Below are positions 7,669 to 17,168 of a stretch of 48,426 nt of DNA, piece after piece (within the stretch, counting starts at the first letter, position 1; each line of letters opens with the position of its first letter). The notes beneath the pieces were generated by a model. It had not been told where the DNA came from. It did no database searches and was given only the letters and a program-made list of their open reading frames with translations. Position numbers and translations under genes: made by a program. The stretch lies in contig JAQBXN010000061.1 of assembly GCA_027625095.1 (NCBI GenBank), positions 1 through 48,426 on the forward strand, in the 5' to 3' direction. The DNA is from Planctomycetota bacterium (GTDB lineage Bacteria; Planctomycetota; PUPC01; JACPCR01).

Positions 7669-10452
7669 ATGCGACACCTTTGTATCACCCTGAACAGAAC
7701 AGATATTCCACCCATGAGTGCAAGGATAAAGACACAACACGCCCGTCAAATTCGAACTTCAAGTCTTTCCATTGGCGCGCCCCATCGCCACCATCGCAGG
7801 CCAGGTTGCCAGCCTGGCTCTTTTCTGACGGGTAACCAACCCATCCCGCGACTGGCCGGCAAGCTGGCTGCTTGTGGCTTAGGAGTGCTTCTTGCCCTGC
7901 TCCCACTCCTCATCCACGCTGAAGAATCAGAAGCTCCCCAATCATCGACCCCTGGCCGGCAGGTTTTTGCCCATTACATGGTCTGCTTCCACAGTTCGGT
8001 CGAGTTCTACAAGCAGGAGATCGAACTTGCCCAGCGATACGGCATCGATGGCTTTGCGCTCAACTGCGGGCAGTGGAAAGAGACGAATTACGAAAAGGCC
8101 GGCGAGCGTATTTACCAGGCGGCGAAGGAACTTGGCACCGGGTTCAAGCTGTTCTTTTCTCCTGATCTCAACGGCCTGCGCGATCTGCCCAACAACATCG
8201 GGGATATGGTCAACCGTTTCTACGAGCACCCAAACCAGTTTCGCTGGGATGGCCGGGCTGTTCTTTCAGGCTGGGCCGGTCGAGCGGATACTTACGCTGA
8301 GTCCGTCAATCGCCTGAAAGGGGAGGGCCGAAAAGTCTGCTTCGTGCCGTTCGTTTACGACCCCAAGTACGCCAGTATCTGGAGCGCCGAGAAGGTGATG
8401 CGACATTTCCAGGGCCAGCCTCACATGGATGGCATCTTCCATTTCGGGGGAGATGGATCGGTCCAGAATGCTCTTAACAACAACGCCATCGGCCGGCGGG
8501 TGACCCTCGGCCTCGGCAAAATTTTCATGGCAGGACTCGCCGCGGCATACAACAGCGCCAACCTCCGTGACATGAAAGGCATGCACGGATACGGAGCCAT
8601 CTGGGAGGGAATCATCCAAGACAGCGCCGATTGGGTCGAGATCGTCACCTGGAATGACTACGTCGAGGACTCCAATCTCATGCCGTTCCGCTGGCCCGCC
8701 GGACAGGAGAAGGATTACTACGTCCGGGACGAATCGTTCCTCGATGTCACCGGTTATTACAGCGCCTGGTTCAAATCCGGCATCGCCCCACAAATCAGCC
8801 AGGACAAGCTCTACTACGCTTACCGCAACCGCTCGCTCTGGCAGCGTCAGGCCTGGGACGAAAAGGATAACAAGTGGATCGATATCACCGCATCCAAGTG
8901 GGCCTTCGACCAGATACATGACGACGTCGAAGACAACATCTACGTGACCACCTTCCTCACGCAGCCTGCCGAACTGACCGTTTCCATTGGCAAGAAGAAA
9001 TGGAAGTTCCAGCAGTTTGCCGGTGTTTCGCATGCTCGTGTCCCGCTCATGCCCGGCGTCCCGCACTTCGCCTTAACAAGAAAGAAGGACACACTTTTTG
9101 AAATCGACGGCCGTAAGGAGGTCATCGAAAAGCCAACCAAAGAGAACAGTAAGCAGGGCTACCATTTGTCGAATCGGACCTGGACGGGCGGCGCCGCTGC
9201 AGGCCAACCCCTCCACATCGAAGCGGAGAGCGGCGAATTGCAGGGCGACGCGCGCATTGAAAGCGAAGGCAAAATCAAAGGCGTCCAGATTTCGGAAAAA
9301 GATGGAAGCGGCTTCTCCTTGCCCGTCAAAGCGCTCTCGACTGCGACATACAACATTCGTCTCACCTACAGCAATCCGTCCAGCCGGGAAGCGCGTCTGA
9401 CACTAATCTCCGACGGCCCGCCTCGCGCTGAGAAGGAAGTCCCTTACTACACCCCGCTGTTTCTGCCGCCAACCAGCAAAGGCGAATTCAAGACCGCCTC
9501 ATTCTTCTGGTCGCTCTACGAGAACACGAGCTTTCTGAAAATCGAGTGGCAACTCGGCCGAAGCTGGGGCGGTAAACCGCATCCGGAATTCGACGACCGC
9601 GGCCCAGCGCTTATCGACGCTATCGAACTGGTGAAGGTCGAACCCGTCATTCCACCCGCAAAGCGGAACCTGAGACAGCCAGAAATGGTCTCCATTCCCG
9701 GGGGCGTCTTCACCATGGGCAGCACGGCAAAGGAAGGCGGTAATCCCGATGAAGGGCCACAGCACAAGGTCACACTTTCCCCCTTCAGGCTTGGCCGGTA
9801 TGAGATCACCAACGAAGAGTACGAACAGTTCGACCCAGACCACCGGAATTTTCGCGACGGATTCTCCTGGCGCGATCGCGAGCCGGTTATCTACGTCTCA
9901 TGGCGAGACGCGGTCAAATACTGCAACTGGCTCTCACAGCAGGCAGGTCTCCAGCCGGCATACGACGAAAAGACGTGGATCCAGGACATGACCGCCAACG
10001 GCTACCGCCTGCCGACCGAAGCCGAATGGGAATTCGTGGCCACCGGGCGGGGTGAAGGCCGCCAGTATCCGTGGGGCAACGAAGCACCCACACCCGCTCA
10101 CGGAAACTTCAAACTCGAGGCTGCCATCGCAGCAACTGCTGACATCCCCAGCAACGAGACCGGCGGAACAAAGGTCGTCGGAGCCTGCCCCGCCGGGGCC
10201 AGCCGCGACGGCGTCATGGACATGGCCGGCAACGTCTCCGAATGGTGCAGCGACACCTTCCAACCCTACACAGCTACCGCCCGAGAGAACCCCTGCAACC
10301 AGGAACCAAGCAACTACCGCGTCATACGCGGCGGCTCCTGGGGCTACTACAACTACAGCCAGCGCAGCCGCGACCGTGAATACAACAACCCCGGATATCC
10401 GGGCTACGTCTACCTCGGTTTCCGCACCGCATTGCCCCAGGCCAAGCCGTAG
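7669..10452 (+). CDS. Secreted GH71-like glycosidase fused to CBM-like and SUMF1-like domains
   Basis: The 927-aa protein has three parts. (1) Residues about 92-470 match GH71 (alpha-1,3-glucanase family): VFAHYMVCFHSSVEFY, AQRYGIDGFALNCG, FKLFFSPDLNG and EIVTWNDYVEDS. (2) Residues about 514-665 begin IEAESGELQG and resemble a CBM6/35-type beta sandwich. (3) Residues 672-925 form a SUMF1/formylglycine-generating-enzyme-type domain (MVSIPGGVFTMGS, YRLPTEAEWEFVATG, GNVSEWCSD, RGGSWGYYNYS). At the positions of the two catalytic FGE cysteines there are Tyr and Gln/Ser, so maturase activity is unlikely. A signal peptide lies late, at about residues 61-84 (LAACGLGVLLALLPLLIHA). The 45-60 residues before it are basic and encode a palindromic element, so the true start (7669 or ATG 7714) is uncertain. 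Confidence 0.85.
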   Translation: MRHLCITLNRTDIPPMSARIKTQHARQIRTSSLSIGAPHRHHRRPGCQPGSFLTGNQPIPRLAGKLAACGLGVLLALLPLLIHAEESEAPQSSTPGRQVFAHYMVCFHSSVEFYKQEIELAQRYGIDGFALNCGQWKETNYEKAGERIYQAAKELGTGFKLFFSPDLNGLRDLPNNIGDMVNRFYEHPNQFRWDGRAVLSGWAGRADTYAESVNRLKGEGRKVCFVPFVYDPKYASIWSAEKVMRHFQGQPHMDGIFHFGGDGSVQNALNNNAIGRRVTLGLGKIFMAGLAAAYNSANLRDMKGMHGYGAIWEGIIQDSADWVEIVTWNDYVEDSNLMPFRWPAGQEKDYYVRDESFLDVTGYYSAWFKSGIAPQISQDKLYYAYRNRSLWQRQAWDEKDNKWIDITASKWAFDQIHDDVEDNIYVTTFLTQPAELTVSIGKKKWKFQQFAGVSHARVPLMPGVPHFALTRKKDTLFEIDGRKEVIEKPTKENSKQGYHLSNRTWTGGAAAGQPLHIEAESGELQGDARIESEGKIKGVQISEKDGSGFSLPVKALSTATYNIRLTYSNPSSREARLTLISDGPPRAEKEVPYYTPLFLPPTSKGEFKTASFFWSLYENTSFLKIEWQLGRSWGGKPHPEFDDRGPALIDAIELVKVEPVIPPAKRNLRQPEMVSIPGGVFTMGSTAKEGGNPDEGPQHKVTLSPFRLGRYEITNEEYEQFDPDHRNFRDGFSWRDREPVIYVSWRDAVKYCNWLSQQAGLQPAYDEKTWIQDMTANGYRLPTEAEWEFVATGRGEGRQYPWGNEAPTPAHGNFKLEAAIAATADIPSNETGGTKVVGACPAGASRDGVMDMAGNVSEWCSDTFQPYTATARENPCNQEPSNYRVIRGGSWGYYNYSQRSRDREYNNPGYPGYVYLGFRTALPQAKP
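7799..7817. repeat. Short palindromic element in the GH71 5' coding end
   Basis: Around an inner TTGCCAG lies the inverted pair CCAGG/CCTGG, upstream of the signal-peptide codons. A related CCGG-TTGCCAC-CCGG palindrome occurs after the stop codon near 10533-10548. Both resemble the GGCTTGCC-centred palindromes at 27.6 and 34 kb. Confidence 0.45.
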
Positions 10453-10512
10453 CCGAAAGCTGCCGGCTCGCGATATGGGACCCCATGCAGGGCTGCCTGC
10501 CGCGACGAGAAT

Positions 10513-10536
10513 CGGGCTTCCTAAGACAGGAGCCCG
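10513..10536 (+). terminator. Hairpin downstream of the GH71-like gene
   Basis: CGGGCTTCCT pairs with AGGAGCCCG across a short loop, with one bulged T, about 60 nt after the stop codon. There is no T-run, so it is either a factor-dependent terminator or part of a palindromic repeat. Confidence 0.35.
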
Positions 10537-10597
10537 GTTGCCACCCGGCCTGCTACCTGACAATCCGACCGATCTCCTCAGCAAATAAACAAACGAC

Positions 10598-13500
10598 ATG
10601 CGGATTACCTTCCCGCTTCAAAACATGCTGCTCTTACTGATGGCCGTGGCGTCTGCCGCCCTGGCCGAGCAGCAGCCGACCTCGTACGGGCAGCCGGCGA
10701 CGGTCGACGAAGCATTGTTGCGCGTGCCCATGACGAAAAAGCCGCCGACGATTGATGGGAAGATGTCACCTGACTAGTGGGAGGACGCTTCGTCCTTCAC
10801 CGGATTCTGGTACGACAGAGGTGGCTCAGCGTTTCATTTTCTAGCGCCGAACGAGACCCAGAATTCTGTTTACCTGATGTACGACCGCGAGCTTCTTTAC
10901 GGGGCGATCACCTATCCGGTTTATCCGGAAGGCTCGTGGCTGAGGTCGAGAGGGCGATTCGCCAATGTGCTGAACCATCCGCTTTACGGGGTGGTCGCCG
11001 ACGACCACATCGAGTTCGAACTCAGGCCTTTCCATGACGCGGCGCGCGGCTTTATGATGGGGCTGATTCGCTTCTACGTGAACTCACTCAACACCGTCTG
11101 CGACTGGACCTGGTCGAGGAAGAGTGGTTCGTACGATATGTCGTATCAGTCCAAGGCGGTGATTCGATCTCATGTGGACGCCAAGCTCTGGGTGGTCGAG
11201 TTCAGCCTTCCCTTCGAGTCGCTTCGAGTGCTCGACTAGGCCGGCAAAAACGAGAACGGCCAGCCCATTGTCATCACGCCTCCGCCGGACGGCACGAAAT
11301 ACCGCTTCTGGGTTCATCCCGGCCTCGGCGGCTCCGGCCTGCCCCTCACTCATGTATTCGATCAGCACGTTTGGAATACAACGAAGGGACAACTCGTCTT
11401 CGATTCCCAATGCGTTGCCTTTCAGGTAAACGACATCGGCCCGATCATGGACGATACGGTTGACGTACGGTTCACGGTCAAGAACCACGCCCCTCATTCG
11501 CAGACGATGCGGCTCGGCTTTTTCGTCGAGAGTGCGCGGGGCTTGATTTACTCCAGCTATGACGCTCCCCAGCTCAACAACGGCCTCCTCGAGCTCACTC
11601 CGGGCGAGTCCCGGAATATCCGTCTGCGTAAAGCGTTTCCAGGCATTACCAAGGAAGGCAACGTGCTCTGGTTCGACGTCCGCAGCGCCGGGCGGCATGC
11701 CAGGCTTCTTTTCCGGGCACGGCTTATGCGTTTCCATTCCCTCGGGGGCGGCGAGTTCGAATATGAAGACATCAGCCGCGATCACGGTATGAGTTTTCAG
11801 GTGCGGGATTCGGAGACCAGGAAGCCCATCATCGATCCCAATACCGGCAGTCCCGTCACCGCAAAAGGAATGGTTCCGTATGTCGAAGTACTACCCCAGA
11901 TGCTGGAGAAGGCACGGCCAGGACGTACGGATTTCGACGCCCGCATGCAGGTCTCCCACTACCACAAACGCATCTTCGCCATTATCGACCGCGGCATTGC
12001 CGGCGCCAGCGACGAAGCCAAACGCGCCAATGAGGCGAAGCTCATCTTGATGCGCGATGACGCCGAAGAGTCAGTCGTAAAGGAATTCACAACTGCCATT
12101 CCAGGCGATTTTGGGATCTTCCTGGTGGATGTGCCCGAATTCATCGAAGAGGAAAAATACAAGGCCACCATCCTGCTCTTCGACAACAACAAACGCATCG
12201 TCGGCGAGAAGGAATTGAAGTCCTTCACCTACCAGGGAGGCCCGTGGAAAGACAATCAACTGGGACTCGACGACGTGGTCTGGGAACCGTTCGCACCGAT
12301 AAAGGCTGACGCCGCCAGCCTGGAAACCATCAAACACCGTTTCACCGTTTCGCCCCAGGGACTGCCGGCCCAGATTTTCATCAAACCGGACGCCCGCGAG
12401 TTGCCCCTCGAAAAACGAAAGCCGGGCGAAAAGCTCAGCGATGCCGAGCTGGTCGAGATTGGACGCGGCCCGCAGTTGCACGAGCCCATCCGTCTCGAAG
12501 CAGTCATTGACGGCAAACGCGTCGCCGCCCAAATTACCCGGCCCGCAGCCATCACTCGCGCCGGCAAGAGCGAAGTCGTTTATCGCTCCGAAATGTCCAT
12601 CGGCCCTCTTACGGCCACCCTCGACTCACGCTACGACTGCGATGGCTCGATCCATTGCCAGCTCGATTACGGGGCCGACCAGCCTGGCAAGATCGATCGT
12701 CTGGAGATGGTCATTCCGATCGACGGCCTCGTCGATATGGCCTTCTCCGAGACCGGCAAAGGCGGCATGGCCGCGGCCGATACCTGGGAGTGTACGCTGG
12801 CCAAAGGCGAAGGCGTGGTCTGGGACAGCAAACGCGGCCAGCGCGAACTGGCCTACGGGCGCTTTATTCCATGGTTCTGGATTGGCAGCGGCGACCGAGG
12901 TTTCACATTTTATTGCGACAGCTCTGAAGGATGGATGTTCGACGCCGAAGGCTCGACACTTCAGGTCGAACGCGACAAGGCCGGCAAAGTCACCCTGCGC
13001 GTTCAATTCGTAAATCACACCGTGGAGATCAAAGGCCGCCGCACGATCCCCTTCACCCTGTTAACGCACCCGGCCAAAGACAAGCCAAAGGATTTCCGCT
13101 CCAACGCCTGGCACTACACCCTCGGCCCTTCATGGGCCGACGGTTACTGGGTCGAGCCCTACGATCTGCCGGAGGAGACGCTCAAACAAAGGTGGCGGCA
13201 GGCCTCACAGGCCCCGGCAGACCTGCCCTACGAAAAGGCCGACACGTTTCGCAAAGACGAGCCGCCCTTCCACCGTTATGGCAAATGGCGCAACGCCCAG
13301 ATGGGTTTCAGCAGCGAAGCACCCAGCCTGGACAAGATGTGGGAAGACAAAGCCACCTACCTCTTTGAGCGACAGATTCGGGTCGGCAGCCGCGTGGGTT
13401 GGCACATGGACGAATACTGGCCGATCGGGTTCGGCTGGACGGACAACCTCGCCATGGGCAACGGCTACATCCTGCCGCCCGATCAGCAGGACGATACCAA

Positions 13501-14410
13501 ACACCTCCCCTGGGCCGTCGGCTATCTGACCCGCCACCAGCGCGACCACTACAAACGCCTGGCCCGCATCTTTAAGGTCAACAACGTCCCCATGCGACAC
13601 CAGGCATGGGCCAACAACGAAGCGACCATGCTGGAATCCTTCTGGTGGAGCAACTTCCTCGTTGAAGAAGCCGGCGCTCAGCACCGTGCCTACGATGTCG
13701 ACATGATCACCCAATTCCCCAGCTCCATATATCGTTATCTCTCCCACAATTTCTCAGGCATCGCGACCGCCCACATGGCCGACGCTACCTTCGCCGAATA
13801 CGGCGACGATAAACGCCTCGACCGACAGCTCCTCGGCCGCGCGCTGCTCAACGACATCGGCGTCACCCCGACCGGCGCTCACGGCATCATCTACCACAAA
13901 GAAGACGTCGCACGCCTGCTCACCGCCCTGACCAGATTCGGTTTCTTCGACGACGCCAACATCGAGAAGCTCCCCTACTGGCGGAACGCTCCATACGTGA
14001 AGATTGGCGACAAGCCGTCAACGGAAAGCGAGGTTTACGTCACCGCATACCGCCGAGCTCTCCCTGACGGCCAAGGCTACCACACGCTCTTAATAGTAAT
14101 GAATGAAACTTTTAATCCGGTCGAACTGCCTCTGCACCTGGAAGATGTAAATCGTCTGCTGGGCGGTGCGAATACACTGACAGCAAGTGAGGTTTTTAGT
14201 CAGACCAAAGTCCACGAAAGCCTCGGCGACTGGTGGAAAACCGCTACCGCCGGTCAGGACGGAACCACAGTCCTCATGGACATCGAATCCGGCGGCGTCG
14301 TGACTGAGTTGGCTCCACGGGACAGGCAAAATGCAGAAAGCTATGGCCCCATCCACATCCCATATCATGACTACCGCATCTTCATGGCGAAGCACGTGGA
14401 GGGAAACTAA
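10598..14410 (+). pseudogene. Secreted DUF6067/GH123-like protein with a CBM9-like N-terminus, interrupted by two in-frame TAG codons
   Basis: One reading frame runs from the ATG at 10598 to the TAA at 14410 (1270 codons), broken only by TAG at 10775-10777 (codon 60) and 11237-11239 (codon 214). Similarity continues through both. Codons 1-23 encode a signal peptide (NMLLLLMAVASAALA). Codons about 50-215 resemble a CBM9-type domain (PPTIDGKMSPD, stop, WEDAS). Codons about 570-870 match the next gene and DUF6067-like glycosidase proteins (GRGPQL, GSGDRGFTFYCDSSEGW, PFTLLTHPA), and the C-terminus ends in RIFMAKHVEGN. From codon 284 (11447) the frame is open for 987 aa. Its TAA overlaps the next ATG (TAATG), suggesting coupled translation. 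Both stops follow GAC and fit GAG to TAG changes. The DUF6067 label is by recall and is moderate in certainty. Confidence 0.75.
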
Positions 14411-14592
14411 TGAAGAACGTCGCCACCCCAATCGTAGCTCTGGCCTCCAGGCCGGAGTTTTCTTCTGCGTGCCTTCGGCTCGCAAACGCCGCCCTGGAGG
14501 GCAGCGCTACGACCAACCTCCCAGCCATCCACACTCACATATTCGCCATCATCCTCCGCATCTTCATGGCGAAGCATGAGGAGGGAAATTAA
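14410..14592 (+). CDS. Chimeric 60-aa ORF made by tandem duplication
   Basis: The 60-aa ORF is a chimera. Its first 42 residues are almost those of the next gene's N-terminus (MKNVATPIVALASRPEFSS...), and its last 11 residues (RIFMAKHEEGN) copy the C-terminus of the preceding protein. It therefore arose from the 182-bp tandem duplication and need not have a function. Both junctions keep the TAATG overlap, so ribosomes finishing the upstream gene could still pass through to the downstream one. Positions about 14-42 are encoded by a palindromic repeat. It has a partly hydrophobic stretch (HTHIFAIILRIFM) but no credible signal peptide. Confidence 0.4.
   Translation: MKNVATPIVALASRPEFSSACLRLANAALEGSATTNLPAIHTHIFAIILRIFMAKHEEGN
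14434..14510. repeat. Palindromic repeat element, copy 1 (77 bp)
   Basis: The outer imperfect inverted repeat is GTAGCTCTGGCCTCCAGG against CCTGGAGGGCAGCGCTAC (reverse complement GTAGCGCTGCCCTCCAGG), enclosing a smaller stem around CCTTCGG. It looks like a REP-type mobile palindrome. Confidence 0.7.
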
Positions 14593-16177
14593 TGAAGAAC
14601 GTCGCCACCCCAATCGTAGCTCTGGCCTCCAGGCCGGAGTTTTCTTCTGCGAGCCTTCGGCTCGCAAACGCCGCCCTGGAGGGCAGCGCTACGGCCAACC
14701 TCCCAGCCATCCACACTTCCATCCTCGCTTTCCTCCTCACTCTCCCCCTTTTCGCCGAACCAGCCGCCCGCCAGATCGACACCGGCCGCCTCCAAATCAC
14801 CATCGGCCAGAACGCACTCCCCTCCCAGATATCCATCCAACCCGCTCTTACCGATCTCCCTCTTGAACACCGCACCAAGGGCGCGCCGCCACCCACCGAA
14901 GCCACACTCGCAACTCTCGGCCGCGGCCCACAACTCGCGGCCCCCATGCACCTGGAAGCAATCGTCGAGGGCAAGCAGATCGAGCTCACATCCGCAGCCC
15001 CTGCACCCATCGAAAAAGACAAGAACAACTTCCACACCTTCGCCTTACTTACCGGCGGTGGCCTGACGGTCAAGGTCGACACCAACTTCACGCTCGACGG
15101 CGCCATGCACTGCAAACTCACCTACGGCGGCGGCAAAGTAGATTCCCTGTCGTTAGCGATGAAGCTCCAGGGCCAAGTCGACACGGTCATCGAAGGTTCG
15201 GCCCCCTTCAAATCGCCCGACTACGCCCTCCCACTGGAAGATGGCATCCTCTGGGGCAACGCAGCCCAACCGACCCCCGCACCCGCAGGACCACCACCCA
15301 CTATCAACCGGGGTAAACCCGGCATGCCTCCGCATCTTTTCTGGGGCAACGGCGACCGCGGTTTCACTTGGCTCATAGACAGCAAAGACGGCTGGACAGT
15401 CACGCCGGTTGCTGCCGCCATGACCCTCTCACGCGACAAAGCCGGCAACGTCACTTGGCGAGCGCAGATCGTCAATCACCCGACCAATCTCCAGGGCGAG
15501 AAGACCGTGGCGTTCAGCATCCTGACGCACCCAGCCACATCTCCAGCCCCTGATCGCCGCAAGGTATCGTGGCTTGCCTGGCCCAAGGCAGGTTCAGTCC
15601 TGGCGGACCAAGCCAGCCTGCAAGAGGGCCGCGCCACGGCCATCCTCCTCCAGGGCCAAGCAGGTGGCGACGCCCGTTCCGCTTCCGACACCCTCGCTGA
15701 CGCTTATCCACTTACGCTCTTCCGCTACCTCGCCGGCACTCACACTGGAAAGAGAACAAAATTCACGGATTGCGTAGGACTTTCTTTCCTGATGGCAAGG
15801 TGCAGAGTGAGACAGTCTTTGCCGAGGGCATTCCTGACGGCCTCACTCGCCTCTGGGACGAGGACAGCAATCTGTCCAGCGAAGGAACGATGAAGGAAGG
15901 TAAACGCGAAGGCCGCTTCGTCGAATACTGGTCCGGCACCCAGCAACCCGCACGCACCATCACCTACAAAGCAGGCGTCACCCACGGCCTCGTCAGCGAA
16001 TACTACAAAAGCGGCAAACTGAAACGCGAACGCACCTTCCGGAACGAAGGCCCTCACGGCGAAGACCGCCTCTATAACGAAGCCGGCGTCATCACCCACC
16101 AACGCTACTGGTTCGACGGCGATCCGGTCAGCAAGGAAACCTTCGAGAAGAGATCAGAAAAAGGGCAGATTAATTAA
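14592..16177 (+). pseudogene. DUF6067-like secreted protein with C-terminal YwqK/MORN repeats, frameshifted
   Basis: The first frame (14592 to about 15740) encodes an N-terminus that includes a palindromic repeat, a signal peptide (HTSILAFLLTLPLFAEPAA) and about 290 residues paralogous to the previous gene: LPSQISIQP, GRGPQLAAPMHLEA, GNGDRGFTWLIDSKDGW and FSILTHPATS. Near 15725-15760 similarity passes to the -1 frame, which reads HWKENKIHGLRRTFFPDGK and then MORN/YwqK-type repeats (EGTMKEGKREGRFVEYW, GLVSEYYKSGKLKRERTF) to the TAA at 16177. Without the shift the first frame ends in unrelated residues at 15893. No standard slippery heptamer is seen at the junction, so a mutation or an assembly error is more likely than programmed frameshifting. 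The intact product would be about 527 aa. Confidence 0.7.
14616..14692. repeat. Palindromic repeat element, copy 2 (77 bp), inside a coding 5' end
   Basis: It is the same element as at 14434-14510 with two substitutions. Here the inner stem is perfect (GCGAGCC-TTC-GGCTCGC). It lies in frame between the first codons and the signal peptide of the DUF6067-like gene. Confidence 0.7.
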
Positions 16178-16250
16178 GGGCAGACCAATTCCAGAGTCTC
16201 TTTTCTAAAATTAGCCTGCCCTCAATCAGTCCGCCCAACTGGAACTTCCA

Positions 16251-17004
16251 ATGAATCACACATACAGATTCCTCACCATCCTCCTCTTCGCCGCACCACT
16301 TCTTAACGCCGAGCCGTGGAAGCACATCATCGAGGCTGACGGAGTGCCCACGATGATGGTGCAATTCATGAAATGTTACGGGGACGAAATCTGGGTCGGA
16401 ACCCTTGACGGCCTCGCCGTCTTCCGAGACGGCAAACCGAAAAAGGTAATCGAGCGCCAGGCCGCATGGGACGTCTTGCCGAACGGGAAAGGCCGCTACT
16501 GGGTCGGTACTCAGCGGGGCGTGATCCTTCTCGACGGCGAAAAAACGATACCTGGCCTGGAAGGCTATTCCGTAGGTTCACTCGAGGCCTTTGGCGACAA
16601 AGCCATCTGGGCCTGTGCCGAAAAGCAAAACATCATTACGCTGATGGAACATCAGGGAGGCTCCTGGAAACCAGTCCCGCGATTCAAAAGGAGAAGCGTC
16701 GCCGGTCTCTTCAGAACACGCGCTGGTGCGATCTGGGCGATTGTGGAGGCCGACGGTATTCTCGCTGCCAATCCGGCCACAAACCCAGAAGAATGGCCGC
16801 ACCATCTCAAAGGCCGCAATGTCCGCTCATTCTGCGAAGACACCAGTGGCCGCATCTGGTGCGGCACCTTTCCTCCGCACCTGGACAGGCAAGGAGTGGC
16901 AGATCGTTCTCGATATCCCCGGCCAATTCCGAGCCGTTATCCAGGGCCCCGACGGTAAACTCTGGGCCGGCAATACCATCACCGGACTCTACCTCCAGCC
17001 ATGA
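16251..17004 (+). pseudogene. Secreted two-component-regulator-type beta-propeller (Reg_prop), frameshifted
   Basis: The ATG at 16251 opens with a signal peptide (MNHTYRFLTILLFAAPLLNA). Propeller repeats of the Reg_prop type follow: GDEIWVGTLDGLAVFRDGK, GRYWVGTQRGVILLDGEK, GAIWAIVEADGILAAN and SGRIWCGT. After WCGT (about 16868) the first frame loses similarity and ends at 16958. The +1 frame continues with WTGKEWQIVLDIPGQFRAV and GKLWAGNTITGLYLQP to the TGA at 17004, so a one-base change near 16865-16885 broke the gene. The restored protein would be about 250 aa, a sensor-like propeller without its own kinase. Remnants of phosphorelay domains follow directly. Confidence 0.7.
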
Positions 17005-17025
17005 AAGCAAGGCTCTTTATTCCAG

Positions 17026-17119
17026 ATCGGCAGACCAACTCATTGAAACCGCACACGCCTTCAAAGGAAGTGCTGCAACCTTGGCATTACCCTTATGGAA
17101 CCATGCTGCCAGGACATAG
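17026..17119 (+). pseudogene. Remnant of a histidine phosphotransfer (Hpt) domain
   Basis: This frame reads SADQLIETAHAFKGSAATLALPL and ends at a TAG at 17117. AHAFKGSA matches the Hpt active helix H-x-x-K-G-S, whose His accepts phosphate. Only about 35 residues remain and no start codon is evident. The same frame continues beyond the stop towards the kinase. The similarity is short, so this is tentative. Confidence 0.4.
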
Positions 17120-17168
17120 AAGAATGAGGTCAAAGTGGGCAACATCGAAGCAATACACGAGCGACTGA

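Larger units (their letters stand above)
14374..14717 (+). repeat. 182-bp tandem duplication (copies 14374-14535 and 14556-14717)
   Basis: The two copies are offset by exactly 182 bp and differ at about six of 162 positions. Each contains the last codons of the upstream protein (RIFMAKH..EGN), the stop/start overlap TAATG, the MKNVATPIVALASRPEFSS codons and one complete palindromic element. Confidence 0.9.

Noticed and set aside
9685..10440. Active formylglycine-generating enzyme for the nearby sulfatase
   Set aside because: Both catalytic cysteine positions are replaced, so only the fold can be claimed.
10775..11239. Genome-wide UAG recoding (pyrrolysine or similar)
   Set aside because: Several intact genes in the window end in TAG at the expected family length, so TAG works as a normal stop here.
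15725..15770. Programmed -1 frameshift joining the DUF6067-like and MORN parts
   Set aside because: No canonical slippery heptamer or downstream pseudoknot is apparent, and neighbouring genes carry similar lesions.
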